Below are positions 1-8,328 of a DNA stretch of 64,000 bases, one piece after another (the stretch's first letter is position 1; every line of letters begins with the position of its first letter). The notes below the pieces were generated by a model. The model was given only the letters and a program-made list of their open reading frames with translations. It had not been told where the DNA came from and ran no database searches. Both the position numbers and the translations under genes were made by a program. The stretch comes from Palsa-504 sp963739135 (lineage in GTDB: Bacteria > Actinomycetota > Actinomycetes > Streptosporangiales > Streptosporangiaceae), in the NCBI GenBank assembly GCA_963739135.1, contig CAVTZG010000009.1:62001-126000 (forward strand). The letters run 5' to 3'.

Positions 1-8
1 GAGCGGAC

Positions 9-512
9 ATGACCGATTCAACCCAAGACGGCCCAGAAAGGCCGGGTACCGGATCCCGGCAGCACACGCCCGGTGCCGGGAACGACGGGCTGCTGGCGGT
101 GGCGGCGAATCTGTCGCGCTACCACCGTGAGCACGAGAAGTACTATTCCGAGGCGCCGCTGGCCGAGGCCATCGCGCTCCAGCGCGCGGCACGCACGCTG
201 ATCGCCCTCGCGGAACGATGGACCACCGCCGAGCCCGCGGCGGCACCTGCTCCCAGCCCGTTCGCCCGCGCCACCGCACCGTCCCGGCATCCGGAACCAC
301 TCGGCCGAACAGGTGACCGGTCGGGACTTGCAGGCTGCATGACGCCGCGCGAGGAGGTCGGGGTCCGACCCCGGGACCCGGGCCGTCGGCATACGACTTG
401 GGGCTCAGATGATCGCCAGGTCGAGGTAGGGGTTCGAGAGCGATCCTTCGGGTGGCTGGGGACCGCCGGTCCGGGTGAGCGTGTACAGCGAGGAGCTGAA
501 CCGCTGCCGTAG
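9..512 (+). CDS. Short hypothetical protein
   Basis: A 167-codon frame opens with ATG eight bases from the window edge, so its ribosome binding site cannot be judged. The stretch from about residue 30 to 75 (NLSRYHREHEKYYSE followed by a helical ALQRAARTLIALAERW) looks like a genuine folded helical segment, and I have the impression of similar short unannotated actinobacterial proteins. The last 36 residues are antisense to the convergent acetyltransferase gene and look like non-coding composition, so the natural protein may be shorter or may have lost its original stop by a frameshift. No function is assigned. Confidence 0.5.
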   Translation: MTDSTQDGPERPGTGSRQHTPGAGNDGLLAVAANLSRYHREHEKYYSEAPLAEAIALQRAARTLIALAERWTTAEPAAAPAPSPFARATAPSRHPEPLGRTGDRSGLAGCMTPREEVGVRPRDPGRRHTTWGSDDRQVEVGVRERSFGWLGTAGPGERVQRGAEPLP

Positions 513-1505
513 CCAGCCACGGAGTGCCGGCGCCCAGTCCTCGCCGGCGGTCGCGCCCAGGTGCATCAGGTGGAAGCCCTGGCTGAGGTGGTCGTTGTTC
601 GCGGCGCTGAGCAACGCGCGCAGGATGCGGGGGTCGCCGCCCCGGACCGCCAGGTTGGTGATCGTCAGCGACCGGAACGCCTCGCCGGGTTCCGGCAGCG
701 GCGCCGCCTCGCGCAGGACCGTCCGCGCGGCCGCATGGACGCCCCTGGCGATGGTGGCTGCCACCGAGTACGAGATGACCCGCGTCGCGTGGAAGGCGCC
801 GGTGTCCCAGGCGCCGAGGACGCCGACGATCTCCTCGTCGCGTCGCGCCAGGTAGGTGCGCTCCCACCCCAGTCCCGGACGCCGGATCGAGTTCTCCAGC
901 GCCTGGGGTGAGGTCTGGGGGGCGAAGAGCCGGCCGCGCCACTGTGCGGCGAGGAATCGCGCCAGGGAGTCCAGGTCCGCAGGGGTCGCCGTTGTGACGG
1001 CGACCCCCGGCACGCGCCGTCTCCGGCGCATCACAAGCAGGTTCTGCACCGTCAGGCGACCGGCCGGGCGCACGTCGTACCCCTCCAGCTGGAAGCGGTT
1101 CCTGAGGTGGTCCGCGGCCCGGTTGCCCTCGTTGATGATGAACAGGCCGAGCGTCACCGAGGGGGGCACCACCTCGGCCAGCTTCTCCAGCGCGGCGTCG
1201 ATCCACCCCAGGCCACGGTGCTCGGGCAGCACGCGGGCGTCGCCGAGGACGGCGAGCCAGCCGAGGTCGCTGCCCGTCCAGGCCTGGGCCAGTCCCGCCA
1301 TGCAGTACCCGACGAGGTCGCCGCCGGCGAAGATGCCCACGTAGAAGAACCGGTCGTAGACGAGCTCGGGCCAGCGGAAGAAGTCCTCTCCCCGGTCGAA
1401 CCAGAACGTGAGGCCGGAGACGATCGGGCAGGCGCGGTTGATCTCGTGCAGCTGCGGCCCATAGGAGGCGTTCAGCACCCTCGCCGACAGCTGTCCGCCT
1501 GCCAC
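405..1505 (-). CDS. GNAT-type N-acetyltransferase domain protein
   Basis: The 366-residue product contains a GNAT core: an LGWLAVLGDARVLPEHRGLG stretch matches the beta4/alpha3 acetyl-CoA pyrophosphate-binding motif (R/Q-x-x-G-x-G type), followed by a beta strand and an NEGNRAADHL helix typical of motif B. A second half of about 170 residues may be a degenerate second GNAT fold. GTG at 1505 was chosen because GCGAGG lies five bases upstream. The longer frame back to 1616 would run into the upstream gene. It starts 16 bases after the BtaA-like gene on the same strand, so the two are probably co-transcribed. The substrate is unknown; a role in modifying the product of the neighbour is speculation. 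Confidence 0.75.
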   Translation of the reverse strand: MAGGQLSARVLNASYGPQLHEINRACPIVSGLTFWFDRGEDFFRWPELVYDRFFYVGIFAGGDLVGYCMAGLAQAWTGSDLGWLAVLGDARVLPEHRGLGWIDAALEKLAEVVPPSVTLGLFIINEGNRAADHLRNRFQLEGYDVRPAGRLTVQNLLVMRRRRRVPGVAVTTATPADLDSLARFLAAQWRGRLFAPQTSPQALENSIRRPGLGWERTYLARRDEEIVGVLGAWDTGAFHATRVISYSVAATIARGVHAAARTVLREAAPLPEPGEAFRSLTITNLAVRGGDPRILRALLSAANNDHLSQGFHLMHLGATAGEDWAPALRGWLRQRFSSSLYTLTRTGGPQPPEGSLSNPYLDLAII

Positions 1506-1521
1506 CTGAACCTCGCCCGCC

Positions 1522-2625
1522 TCAGCCGAAGATCGCCGGCCGGATGCCGTAGAACGGGAACCGGTCGGCCAGCTCCAGCTCGTCCCCGAGCTCCCGGTCC
1601 AGCACCAGCGAACCATCGAGCGATCCGGGCACCGGCCGGTCCCGGTGCAGGTACCGCCACACCGCCCGGCCCGGGCGGGCGATCTTCTCGTTCACCAGCC
1701 TCAGCACGGTGTCGAACTGGTCCTGGTCCATCCAGTCCGGAAGGTTCGACAGGTGAACCTTGCCGAACGAGCCCCGCGGGCACTGTGTCAGGTGCTGGAT
1801 CAGCTCCGCCTCCCGGATCTCGATGCGGTCCCGGTTCCTCCTGACGGTCTGGTAGCCGGACGCCGTCAGGTACGCCGGAACGCACTCGTCGGACCTCGTG
1901 GCCCCCAGCAGGATCAGCTGCATCAGGTAGTTCTCCTGCGCCGGGGTGCGGGTCAGGGCGTTGCGGAACTGCCGGTAGAACTGGACCCCGAGCGGCTCGT
2001 CCTGACCGGTCCGGTACTGCAGCGACCTGGGGTCCATGCCGCGGTCGGCGTAGACCTTGCGGTTGAAGGCCACCCGCAGCAGCAGGCGGATCGCCCGCAG
2101 GTCCAGCCTGGAGTCGAAGTAGGCCTCCTGCTCGGCCAGGGTACGGCACTCGAAGATTCCGCTGACGCGCCTGCGGCCCAGCAGCGGGATGGCATACCGG
2201 GTGATCCTGGACAGGTACTGCTCGAAGCGCCCCGCCCAGATCGCGCCGCGCCCCGCCTCCGATCGGTGTGCCCGCCAGAAGGCCCGGGAGTCGGCGGGAA
2301 GGTGGCCCAGGACGGCGTCGGACCAGTCGTGCCGCTGGTCCGGCGACGCCGTCCGGTAGCCCAGGAACCTGATCGCATCGCAGCGCTCCAGGGCGCAGAC
2401 GGCGGCGAGCTTCAGACGAGCCAGATGGAGCTGGGCCGGGTCTATGTCGACCGCGAGGACCTGCGCCACGCCCATCGACAGCAGCGACAGCGGCATCTCC
2501 CCGGCGCTGACGATCGACAGCACGCGGTCCGCGGGCCGCAGATCCAGCGCCCGGGCCTCAGAACGTTCGTCCTCCTGCGAGAGCCCGAAGTTATACAGGT
2601 ACGACACCACTTCACCCACTCCCAC
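1522..2625 (-). CDS. DUF3419 / BtaA-like 3-amino-3-carboxypropyltransferase
   Basis: The product (about 362-367 residues) has the DUF3419 signature: an N-terminal YLYNFGLSQEDERSE segment, then a class I SAM-binding fold with VLSIVSAGEMPLSLL and a VLAVDIDPAQLHL acidic strand end, and a C-terminal half with HLSNLPDWM. DUF3419 contains BtaA, which transfers the aminocarboxypropyl group of SAM to diacylglycerol in betaine-lipid synthesis. That is family knowledge; the substrate here is not proven. No BtaB-type N-methyltransferase is adjacent; a GNAT gene follows instead. The start is uncertain: GTG at 2625 and 2619 lack clear ribosome binding sites, whereas GTG at 2610 has GGGAG eight bases upstream. 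Confidence 0.78.
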   Translation of the reverse strand: MGVGEVVSYLYNFGLSQEDERSEARALDLRPADRVLSIVSAGEMPLSLLSMGVAQVLAVDIDPAQLHLARLKLAAVCALERCDAIRFLGYRTASPDQRHDWSDAVLGHLPADSRAFWRAHRSEAGRGAIWAGRFEQYLSRITRYAIPLLGRRRVSGIFECRTLAEQEAYFDSRLDLRAIRLLLRVAFNRKVYADRGMDPRSLQYRTGQDEPLGVQFYRQFRNALTRTPAQENYLMQLILLGATRSDECVPAYLTASGYQTVRRNRDRIEIREAELIQHLTQCPRGSFGKVHLSNLPDWMDQDQFDTVLRLVNEKIARPGRAVWRYLHRDRPVPGSLDGSLVLDRELGDELELADRFPFYGIRPAIFG

Positions 2626-2685
2626 CCGGGGTGACCCGGTACCTGATCCTAAGAACTGGCCGGTGAGGCACCGCGCGGAACTGGT

Positions 2686-3519
2686 TCACAGTCCGTTGGC
2701 GGAGAAATGCATGTAGTCCTTCAGCGAGCGCCAGTCCCCGCCCCACGTCCAGCCGATCGAGCGGAAGGCGCGCCAGGCGGCATCGCCATACCGGATCATC
2801 GCCGGGCTGGGACGTGACCGGTCCGCCCAGGCCGCGGCCGCGGGCGGGTCGGCCCGGCCGCCGGAGATCTCCGGGTTCTCGAACGGGTTGATGTCGACCG
2901 CCAGCCCGTAGGCATGCTGCGCCCAGACGCCGGTGCCGGGAACCAGCCGGCAGTTGAATGCGGAGGTGTTGTCAGCGAGCATGGAGCGCTCGTCGTCGCC
3001 GCCGAAGTCATCGACGACCCGCATCTGCCGGATCGGGAACCGGGCCTGGAACAACAGCCCGAACGCCCGGGTCAGGCTCGCGGCGGCGGAGGCGTTCACG
3101 ATCAGCTCGCCCTGGTGGACGGCATAGTCGAAACCCCAGTAGCTGAGCCGCAGCAGCCTCAGCTCGCTGAGGTTCACCGGGCAGCCCGGATGCCAGGACA
3201 CCCCGGTCATCCAGGTCCGCATCGCGGCGGTCAGCGCCGAGGTGCTGGCCTGGAACACCGGGCCCGCCGGCGCGGTCACCGGGGCGCTCGGTGTCCGGGA
3301 CACTGCCGTGGCCGGGCCAGGACCCGGCGTGGTCATGGTGGCGGTAGGCAGCGGGCGGCCCGGGCTGGCGGACGTGCCGCCCGGCGATGGCCGCGGGACC
3401 CCGGAGGCGGGCGGCTGGGTTCCTCCGCACCCGGCAGCGAGCAGGACCAGCGCCCCGGCGGCGATCACCACGGTGACCGCCCGGGTCGTCTTGGCGACGC
3501 CGGTCAGCTGGCCTCCCAT
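2686..3519 (-). CDS. M15-family D,D-carboxypeptidase-like lipoprotein
   Basis: The 277-residue protein begins with a basic n-region, a hydrophobic stretch and a lipobox LLAAGC (Cys31), so it should be exported and lipid-anchored. A Pro/Ser/Thr-rich linker (about residues 32-90) precedes the catalytic domain. Zinc-peptidase motifs of the M15/VanY type are visible: QHAYGLAVDINP (H-x6-D) and the C-terminal GDWRSLKDYMHF with the second zinc histidine. The expected role is trimming of peptidoglycan stem peptides on the outside of the membrane. The ATG at 3519 has GGGAG six bases upstream and overlaps the end of the preceding small membrane protein gene by 16 bases, which suggests coupling. Confidence 0.85.
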   Translation of the reverse strand: MGGQLTGVAKTTRAVTVVIAAGALVLLAAGCGGTQPPASGVPRPSPGGTSASPGRPLPTATMTTPGPGPATAVSRTPSAPVTAPAGPVFQASTSALTAAMRTWMTGVSWHPGCPVNLSELRLLRLSYWGFDYAVHQGELIVNASAAASLTRAFGLLFQARFPIRQMRVVDDFGGDDERSMLADNTSAFNCRLVPGTGVWAQHAYGLAVDINPFENPEISGGRADPPAAAAWADRSRPSPAMIRYGDAAWRAFRSIGWTWGGDWRSLKDYMHFSANGL

Positions 3520-3755
3520 CGGTCACTCCCGGTCTGTTGGACCTTCTGAGCCCGGTTCTTTCCCGGTGCTCGCCCGACCGCGCCGATGGCCGGAGCCAGG
3601 GTCAGCCAGAGCGCGATGGTCACCACCATCGAGGTCACGTACCCGAATGGCTGGATGCCGACGTCGGTTCCGACGATGCCGGCGAAGATCATCAAGAACC
3701 AGGCGCTCACGAAGAACAATGGCCCGGCCGCTACGAGCTTGAAGAACGCATCCAT
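3504..3755 (-). CDS. Small two-helix membrane protein
   Basis: This 83-residue protein starts at ATG 3755 behind an excellent GGGAGGAATC ribosome binding site. The frame continues upstream to 3872, but that part has no matching signal and no protein-like composition. Two hydrophobic segments (about LVAAGPLFFVSAWFLMIFAG and a second around VTSMVVTIALWLTLAPAIG) flank a short loop, and the C-terminus is basic. It overlaps the start of the M15 lipoprotein gene by 16 bases, so the two are likely translated together. I do not recognise the family; an accessory role in envelope function is only suggested by position. Confidence 0.72.
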   Translation of the reverse strand: MDAFFKLVAAGPLFFVSAWFLMIFAGIVGTDVGIQPFGYVTSMVVTIALWLTLAPAIGAVGRAPGKNRAQKVQQTGSDRWEAS

Positions 3756-3872
3756 GATTCCTCCCGGTAGCTGCTGGTCACCGGCCGACGGGGACTTACT
3801 CTCCCGCAATCCCTGTCTGGCGGGGGATCTGCCCGCGCATGGACCCGTACCAGGGGCGTCAAAGTTGTCCAC

Positions 3873-4264
3873 GCCGCCGCGGCGAGCGGCCCGGCCCGGC
3901 CGGACGACCTCCTCAACCGCCCGATGACTCGTCCGGCTCCTGCTGCCGCACCTGCCAACGAACGTGACACCAGGGACACCAGGTGACGCCTGTAGATGCC
4001 TTTCATCTCGATCACGACCCTGTTGGAAAGGCCCTTCATGATCTCATGAAAGCGCTCTCTGAGCCGCCCTGACCAGGGCTTTTGGTCCTGAATGCGGCAG
4101 CGTTGGTCCCTATTTTGAGCAGCACCGGCTGAGAATCGGCCGGGGTCCGGACCGTGATACCACCGGTCGTTCGGAAAAGTCTCTATATCCCGAACGGGCA
4201 GTGGCTCACGCGCCGGTTCAGCGTCATGATCTCCGGTGGCTGACGCTCGCAGCCGAGCTGGAGC
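3873..4264. other. Intergenic region upstream of the P-type ATPase
   Basis: No open reading frame with protein-like composition lies between the divergent small membrane protein and ATPase genes. The stretch contains GGTCC half-sites described separately, a GGTCCGGACC palindrome near 4145-4154 and AT-rich tracts around 4120 and 4180 that could hold promoter elements. It is likely a two-way regulatory region. Confidence 0.5.
4076..4110. promoter_or_regulatory. Possible DosR-type response-regulator half-sites
   Basis: GGGCTTTTGGTCC (4076-4088) resembles the GGGACTWWAGTCCC core bound by the dormancy regulator DosR/DevR in actinobacteria but matches only partly. A second half-site, CGTTGGTCCC (4101-4110), is identical to a 10-mer within a better palindrome at 7721-7730 beside the next transporter gene. 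The site lies 240-270 bases upstream of the likely ATPase start. The regulator assignment is inference from motif shape only. Confidence 0.3.
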
Positions 4265-4282
4265 ATGGCCTTGAGTGCGAAC

Positions 4283-4300
4283 GGCCCCGATAACGGGGCC
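4283..4300 (+). other. GC hairpin in the ATPase leader
   Basis: GGCCCC and GGGGCC form perfect six-base arms around GATAAC, followed by a second GC-rich inverted pair (GGCCCGGGGC). The hairpin lies between the two candidate ATPase start codons (4265 and 4346). This argues that 4346 is the true start, with the hairpin in the leader or acting as a terminator-like element. Confidence 0.4.
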
Positions 4301-4345
4301 TTCCGGCCCGGGGCTTTCCGCCAACCCGGGGTACAGGCTGGGAGC

Positions 4346-6691
4346 ATGGTGACGGCCTTTGTTCATCGCGCACGGGCGTGGCTGGGCCGGAGGGCGGCGT
4401 TGCTGCTGCTCGTGGTGACCGCGTCGGGTCTGGCCGCTGGCGGGCTGGCGCGGCTGGCCGGGGCGGGCGCGGTCGCGGACGCGGCCTGGCTGGCCACGGC
4501 GGCGGTCGGGCTCGGCTACGCGTTGTGGTCCGCGGCCGACAGTATCCTGCACGGCCGCCTCGGCGTGGATGTGATCGCGCTGCTCGCGGTGGCCGGGGCG
4601 GTGGCCGTCGGTGAAGCGAAAGACGATTCGGAGATGCTGCTCGCCGCGGCGGTGATCAGCGTCATGCTCACCAGCGGGCGGTTCCTGGAATCGTGGGCGG
4701 CCGAGCGGGCCCGGCATGACCTGAACGCCCTGCTGGCCCGGGCACCGCGGACCGCGCGGCGGTATCGCGGCGGGTCGCTGGAGACCGTGCCGCTCGACGC
4801 CGTCGCGGTCGGCGATGTGCTGCTGGTGGCGCCCGGTGATGTGCTGCCCGTGGACGGTACCGTGGGTGCCGGCGGCGCGGTCCTGGACGAGTCCGCGCTG
4901 ACCGGCGAGGCCTTGCCGGCCGAGCATGGGCCAGGTGAGGCTGTCCGCAGCGGCGTGCTGAACGTGGGCGGGCCGTTCGACCTGCGGGCCACGACGAGCG
5001 CTGCCGACAGCACCTACGCGGGCATCGTCCGCCTGGTGTCCGAAGCCGAGCGGTCCCAGGCGCCGTTCGTCCGGCTGGCTGACCGGTATGCGATGTGGTT
5101 CCTGCCGCTGACCCTGGCTGTGGCCGGGATCGCCTGGGCGGTGGGCGGCGCGGAGCGGGCGGTCGCGGTCCTGGTGGTGGCTACCCCGTGCCCGCTGATC
5201 CTGGCGGCACCGGTCGCCCTGGTATCGGGGTTGTCGGCGGCGGCCCGGCGCGGGGTGGTGGTCAAGAGCGGCGGCGTGCTGGAGCGGCTGGCCCGGTGCA
5301 CCACGCTGATCCTGGACAAGACCGGGACGCTCACGGCCGGCCAGCCAGCCGTGACGGACATCGTGCGTGCCGGCTCGCTGCCGCCGCAGGAGATCCTGAC
5401 GCTGGCGGCCAGTCTGGACCAGGTGTCCGGGCACGTCCTGGCCGCAGCGATCGTCCGCGCAGCAGCCGAGCAAGGCTGCCCGCTGGTCCTGCCCGAGGCG
5501 GTAGAAGAGGTCCCCGGCCAGGGCATCGCGGGGACGGTCCGGGGGCGCCCGGTCCGGCTCGGGCGCGCGGAGTGGGCCGGGGTGGCCGGGGATCCTCGAT
5601 GGGTCAGGACGGTCCGCAGGCGGGCCCGGCTGGACGGCGCGCTCACCGTGTTCGTCGCCGCCGACGGCGAGCCGGCCGGCGCCATCGTGCTCCAGGACCG
5701 GATCCGGCCGGACGCCCGGCAGACGATCCGGGCCATCCGCCGCGGCGGTGTCACCCGCATCGTCCTGGCCACCGGCGACCGGGCCGAGGCCGCGGGCCCG
5801 GTCGGCGCGCTCGCCGGGGTCGACGAGGTCCTTGCGGGGCTGACCCCGGCGGGCAAGCTCGACGTGGTGCGCCGCGAACAGCGCCGGGCACCGGTCATCA
5901 TGACCGGCGACGGGATCAACGACGCCCCCGCCCTGGCCCTGGCCGACGTCGGGATCGCCATGGGCGCTCGAGGCGCCACCGCCTCCTCCGAAGCAGCCGA
6001 CGCGGTGCTGACCGTCGACCACCTCGGCCGCCTCGGTGACGTCGCCGCGCTGGCCCGCCGCACCCGGCGGATCGCCCTGCAGAGCGTGCTGGCCGGGATG
6101 AGCATGTCCCTGGCGGCGATGGCCGCGGCCGCGGCCGGCCTGCTGCCCGCGGTGTGGGGCGCGCTGCTCCAGGAGGCCATCGACGTAGCCGTGATCCTCA
6201 ACGCGCTCCGCGCCTTGCGCCCGCCGGCCCCGGCTGTCCGCGTGACGCCCGCCTACACCGCGCTGACCAGGAGATTCCGTACCGAGCACCAGGCTATCCG
6301 GGCCGACATCGACCAGTTGCGGGCCACCGCGGACGCCCTCGACGAGCCGGGCGCGATGACCCGCGTCCGCCAGGCGTACGACATGCTCACCGGCGAGGTC
6401 TGGCCGCACGAGGCCGCCGAGGAGGCCGAGCTGTACCCGTCGCTGAACCGGCTGCTCGGCGGCGCCGACCCGACCGCGCCGATGAGCAGAGCCCACGCCG
6501 AGATCGCCTACCAGATCGCCCGGCTCGGCCGGCTCATCGACGACATCGGCGACCGGACCCCCGCCCAGGACGACCTCACCGACCTGCGCGGCATCCTGTA
6601 CGGGCTGCACGCCATCCTCCGGCTGCACACCGTGCAGGAGGACGAGACCTACCTGTCGCTCGGTGACACGACCGACACGGTGGCCGTGTGA
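4346..6691 (+). CDS. P1B-5-type metal P-type ATPase fused to a hemerythrin-like domain
   Basis: The 781-residue protein is a heavy-metal P-type ATPase with a C-terminal hemerythrin-like domain. Visible motifs are the actuator TGEALP, the membrane motif TPCPL (about residue 280), the phosphorylation site DKTGTLT (Asp324) and the hinge TGDGINDAPAL. There is no N-terminal metal-binding domain. From about residue 640 the chain carries FRTEHQAIR, WPHEAAEEAELYP, SRAHAEI and LHTVQEDETY, the His/Glu pattern of an HHE diiron-binding bundle. TPCP plus a hemerythrin-like tail defines the P1B-5 subgroup, associated with Ni, Fe or Co export in characterised members. ATG 4346 has GGGAG close upstream; ATG 4265 is an alternative adding 27 residues. 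The metal specificity is not readable here. Confidence 0.88.
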   Translation: MVTAFVHRARAWLGRRAALLLLVVTASGLAAGGLARLAGAGAVADAAWLATAAVGLGYALWSAADSILHGRLGVDVIALLAVAGAVAVGEAKDDSEMLLAAAVISVMLTSGRFLESWAAERARHDLNALLARAPRTARRYRGGSLETVPLDAVAVGDVLLVAPGDVLPVDGTVGAGGAVLDESALTGEALPAEHGPGEAVRSGVLNVGGPFDLRATTSAADSTYAGIVRLVSEAERSQAPFVRLADRYAMWFLPLTLAVAGIAWAVGGAERAVAVLVVATPCPLILAAPVALVSGLSAAARRGVVVKSGGVLERLARCTTLILDKTGTLTAGQPAVTDIVRAGSLPPQEILTLAASLDQVSGHVLAAAIVRAAAEQGCPLVLPEAVEEVPGQGIAGTVRGRPVRLGRAEWAGVAGDPRWVRTVRRRARLDGALTVFVAADGEPAGAIVLQDRIRPDARQTIRAIRRGGVTRIVLATGDRAEAAGPVGALAGVDEVLAGLTPAGKLDVVRREQRRAPVIMTGDGINDAPALALADVGIAMGARGATASSEAADAVLTVDHLGRLGDVAALARRTRRIALQSVLAGMSMSLAAMAAAAAGLLPAVWGALLQEAIDVAVILNALRALRPPAPAVRVTPAYTALTRRFRTEHQAIRADIDQLRATADALDEPGAMTRVRQAYDMLTGEVWPHEAAEEAELYPSLNRLLGGADPTAPMSRAHAEIAYQIARLGRLIDDIGDRTPAQDDLTDLRGILYGLHAILRLHTVQEDETYLSLGDTTDTVAV

Positions 6692-6773
6692 CAGGGGCGT
6701 GGAAAGAGCCGGCCCATGGCTGCGGCACTCAGACCAGCCGGCCCCACGACGGCCGCTCGGACAGCCTTCCCGC

Positions 6774-7679
6774 TCAGGCAGCGTTATCAGATCCGGGCGT
6801 CCCCGGCGTCGTCTTTGTTGTTCGCCGGGCCGCACACCGCGGAGCCGGCGCACTGGCCCGCGGCGCCTGCCGGTGCCCGAGCGCGACGGCACTCGCCACC
6901 AGGCAAGCGAACGCCGCGATCTGCAGGACGGCTCGCATCCCGTGCGGCAGCGTCTCGCCGAACAGCACGAACCCGGCCGCGATCGGGACCGCGTTCGTCA
7001 CCATGGTCGCCGTGCCGGCGGCCGTCAGCGCGTCGCCCCGCTGGTACGCCGACTGCAGCACACTCGTCCCGGTGGCGTAGGCGACGATGAGCGGGGCCAG
7101 CGCGACCAGCCACAGCCCGCCGTAACCGACGAGCTTGGCCGAGACGTCGCCGTCGGCAAACAGCAGGCCGGCGGCCAGGCCGAGCGATGCGGCCCGCGCC
7201 AGGCGCGTCGGCATGACGATGAACAGCGCCGCGCCGCCGCCGCACGCGGCGAGCCAGATGACCACGCCGACAGCCGCCGGATGCTGATCGGACTCCGCCG
7301 TCCCCACCAGCGAGAGCGCCAGCAGGATCAGCCCGGCCACCGCCAGGATAACGGCGACCTGCTCGCGCCGCGCCAGCCGGGACGGGTGCCCGCGCGCGGT
7401 CGCGAACGCCAGGACCGCGACCCCGGATGCCGTCACCGCCTGCACCAGCGCGAGCGGCGCGACCCGCAGAGCCGCCACGTACATCAGCCAGCCTGCGGTC
7501 TCGGCCGCGAACGCGGTGAGCCAGCGCCGGTCGCCGAGCAGCAACTCGGCCGACCTGAACGGGCGGCGCGGCGACAACGGCGGCATCGCCGCCGCCGCGT
7601 CGTGCTCCAGCGAGTAGGCCGTGTTGGTGACCAGCGCCGAGGCAAACCCCAGCGTCAGTCCGATCCACACCGGCGGCAT
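6774..7679 (-). CDS. DMT/EamA-like multi-spanning membrane transporter
   Basis: The 301-residue protein has roughly nine or ten hydrophobic segments spaced as in the drug/metabolite transporter superfamily, with an N-terminal half containing WLMYVAALRVAPLALVQAV and a C-terminal half with AYQRGDALTAAGTATMVTN, the pair of related motifs expected from the internal duplication. The tail after about residue 270 is basic and polar. It is probably an exporter or permease for a small molecule, but the substrate is not predictable. It converges on the P-type ATPase with 82 bases between stops. A GGGAC/GTCCC palindrome lies 38-51 bases upstream of its ATG. Confidence 0.75.
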   Translation of the reverse strand: MPPVWIGLTLGFASALVTNTAYSLEHDAAAAMPPLSPRRPFRSAELLLGDRRWLTAFAAETAGWLMYVAALRVAPLALVQAVTASGVAVLAFATARGHPSRLARREQVAVILAVAGLILLALSLVGTAESDQHPAAVGVVIWLAACGGGAALFIVMPTRLARAASLGLAAGLLFADGDVSAKLVGYGGLWLVALAPLIVAYATGTSVLQSAYQRGDALTAAGTATMVTNAVPIAAGFVLFGETLPHGMRAVLQIAAFACLVASAVALGHRQAPRASAPAPRCAARRTTKTTPGTPGSDNAA

Positions 7680-7716
7680 CCTGCGGAGACTACCACCAGC
7701 CCAGACCCGTCATCTG

Positions 7717-7730
7717 GGGACGTTGGTCCC
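7717..7730. promoter_or_regulatory. GGGAC-N4-GTCCC palindrome (DosR-box-like)
   Basis: The perfect inverted repeat GGGACGTTGGTCCC has the core spacing of the DosR/DevR box. Two inner positions and part of the flank differ from the mycobacterial consensus. It sits 38-51 bases upstream of the DMT transporter start, a sensible position for an activator site. Confidence 0.4.
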
Positions 7731-7811
7731 GTCGCCTTGAGTGCATGGAAGTGATGCGGTCAAAGTGATAAGGCAAGCGCGCTCGGGTCCGGGGACTGGA
7801 GCGGGCCGGAC

Positions 7812-7973
7812 TCAGCTGCCGTACGGCGGCCGGATACCGGCCTCGCGGAAGTGCGAGGTCCGCACCGCGGTGTACTGGATCACCACCGTGGGCGCGCTCA
7901 GCTGGCCGCCCTCGGTGGCCCGGGCGGGAGCGCCGTCCATCCATACCAGCCAGCGTCCGTCCGTCGCGGACCA
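7812..7973 (-). pseudogene. C-terminal fragment of an unidentified protein (possibly DUF3048-like)
   Basis: The reading frame from WSATDGRWLVWMDG to the stop encodes protein-like sequence, including SAPTVVIQYTAVRTSHF, which recalls the end of the first DUF3048 domain. No start or upstream domain is present. It is joined in frame to an unrelated dehydrogenase fragment, so it looks like a deletion scar rather than a gene. The family assignment is tentative. Confidence 0.3.
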
Positions 7974-8018
7974 GCGTTCCTCGTGCTGCACGCGCCGGTC
8001 ATCTCGGCGCAGAGCACT

Positions 8019-8108
8019 TTGGGCGATCTGGACGGCGAATGTGCCGACGCCGCCGGACGCGCCGTTGATCAGGACCTGCTGCCCGGGCTGCACCCAGGCC
8101 TGGTCCCG
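8019..8108 (-). pseudogene. Fragment of a zinc-type alcohol dehydrogenase/quinone oxidoreductase
   Basis: About 30 codons encode RDQAWVQPGQQVLINGASGG followed by VGTFAVQIA, the highly conserved start of the NAD(P)-binding domain of medium-chain dehydrogenases, with the GxGxxG-like GASGGVG turn. The catalytic N-terminal domain and the rest of the Rossmann fold are missing, and the frame runs straight into an unrelated sequence. This is a remnant of a deleted gene. Confidence 0.6.
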
Positions 8109-8328
8109 CATGCCACCGGCGCGGGTTTCGGTAAGTTGCCCTGCCGTAGCTGCCCCACGGTCCCGGGTTGTGCTCCAGGCTTGTCTGGTTGCACGCTTGG
8201 GCACAGGAGTCGTCCGTCGCCATCCGGGAGCATGCTAGCAACTGACCCTGGATACGCCCGTCTGGCTTCTGGCCCGCCAGCGCTGGCCATTGCGCGAGAA
8301 AGCGCTCTGTGCTCGTGAGATCTTTCAG

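Noticed and set aside
3731..6892. A 1053-codon minus-strand frame opposite the hemerythrin-fused ATPase
   Set aside because: Its translation is rich in Arg, Gly, His and Gln with no domain, and it is the mirror of a well-supported coding frame; long antisense frames are common in high-GC DNA.
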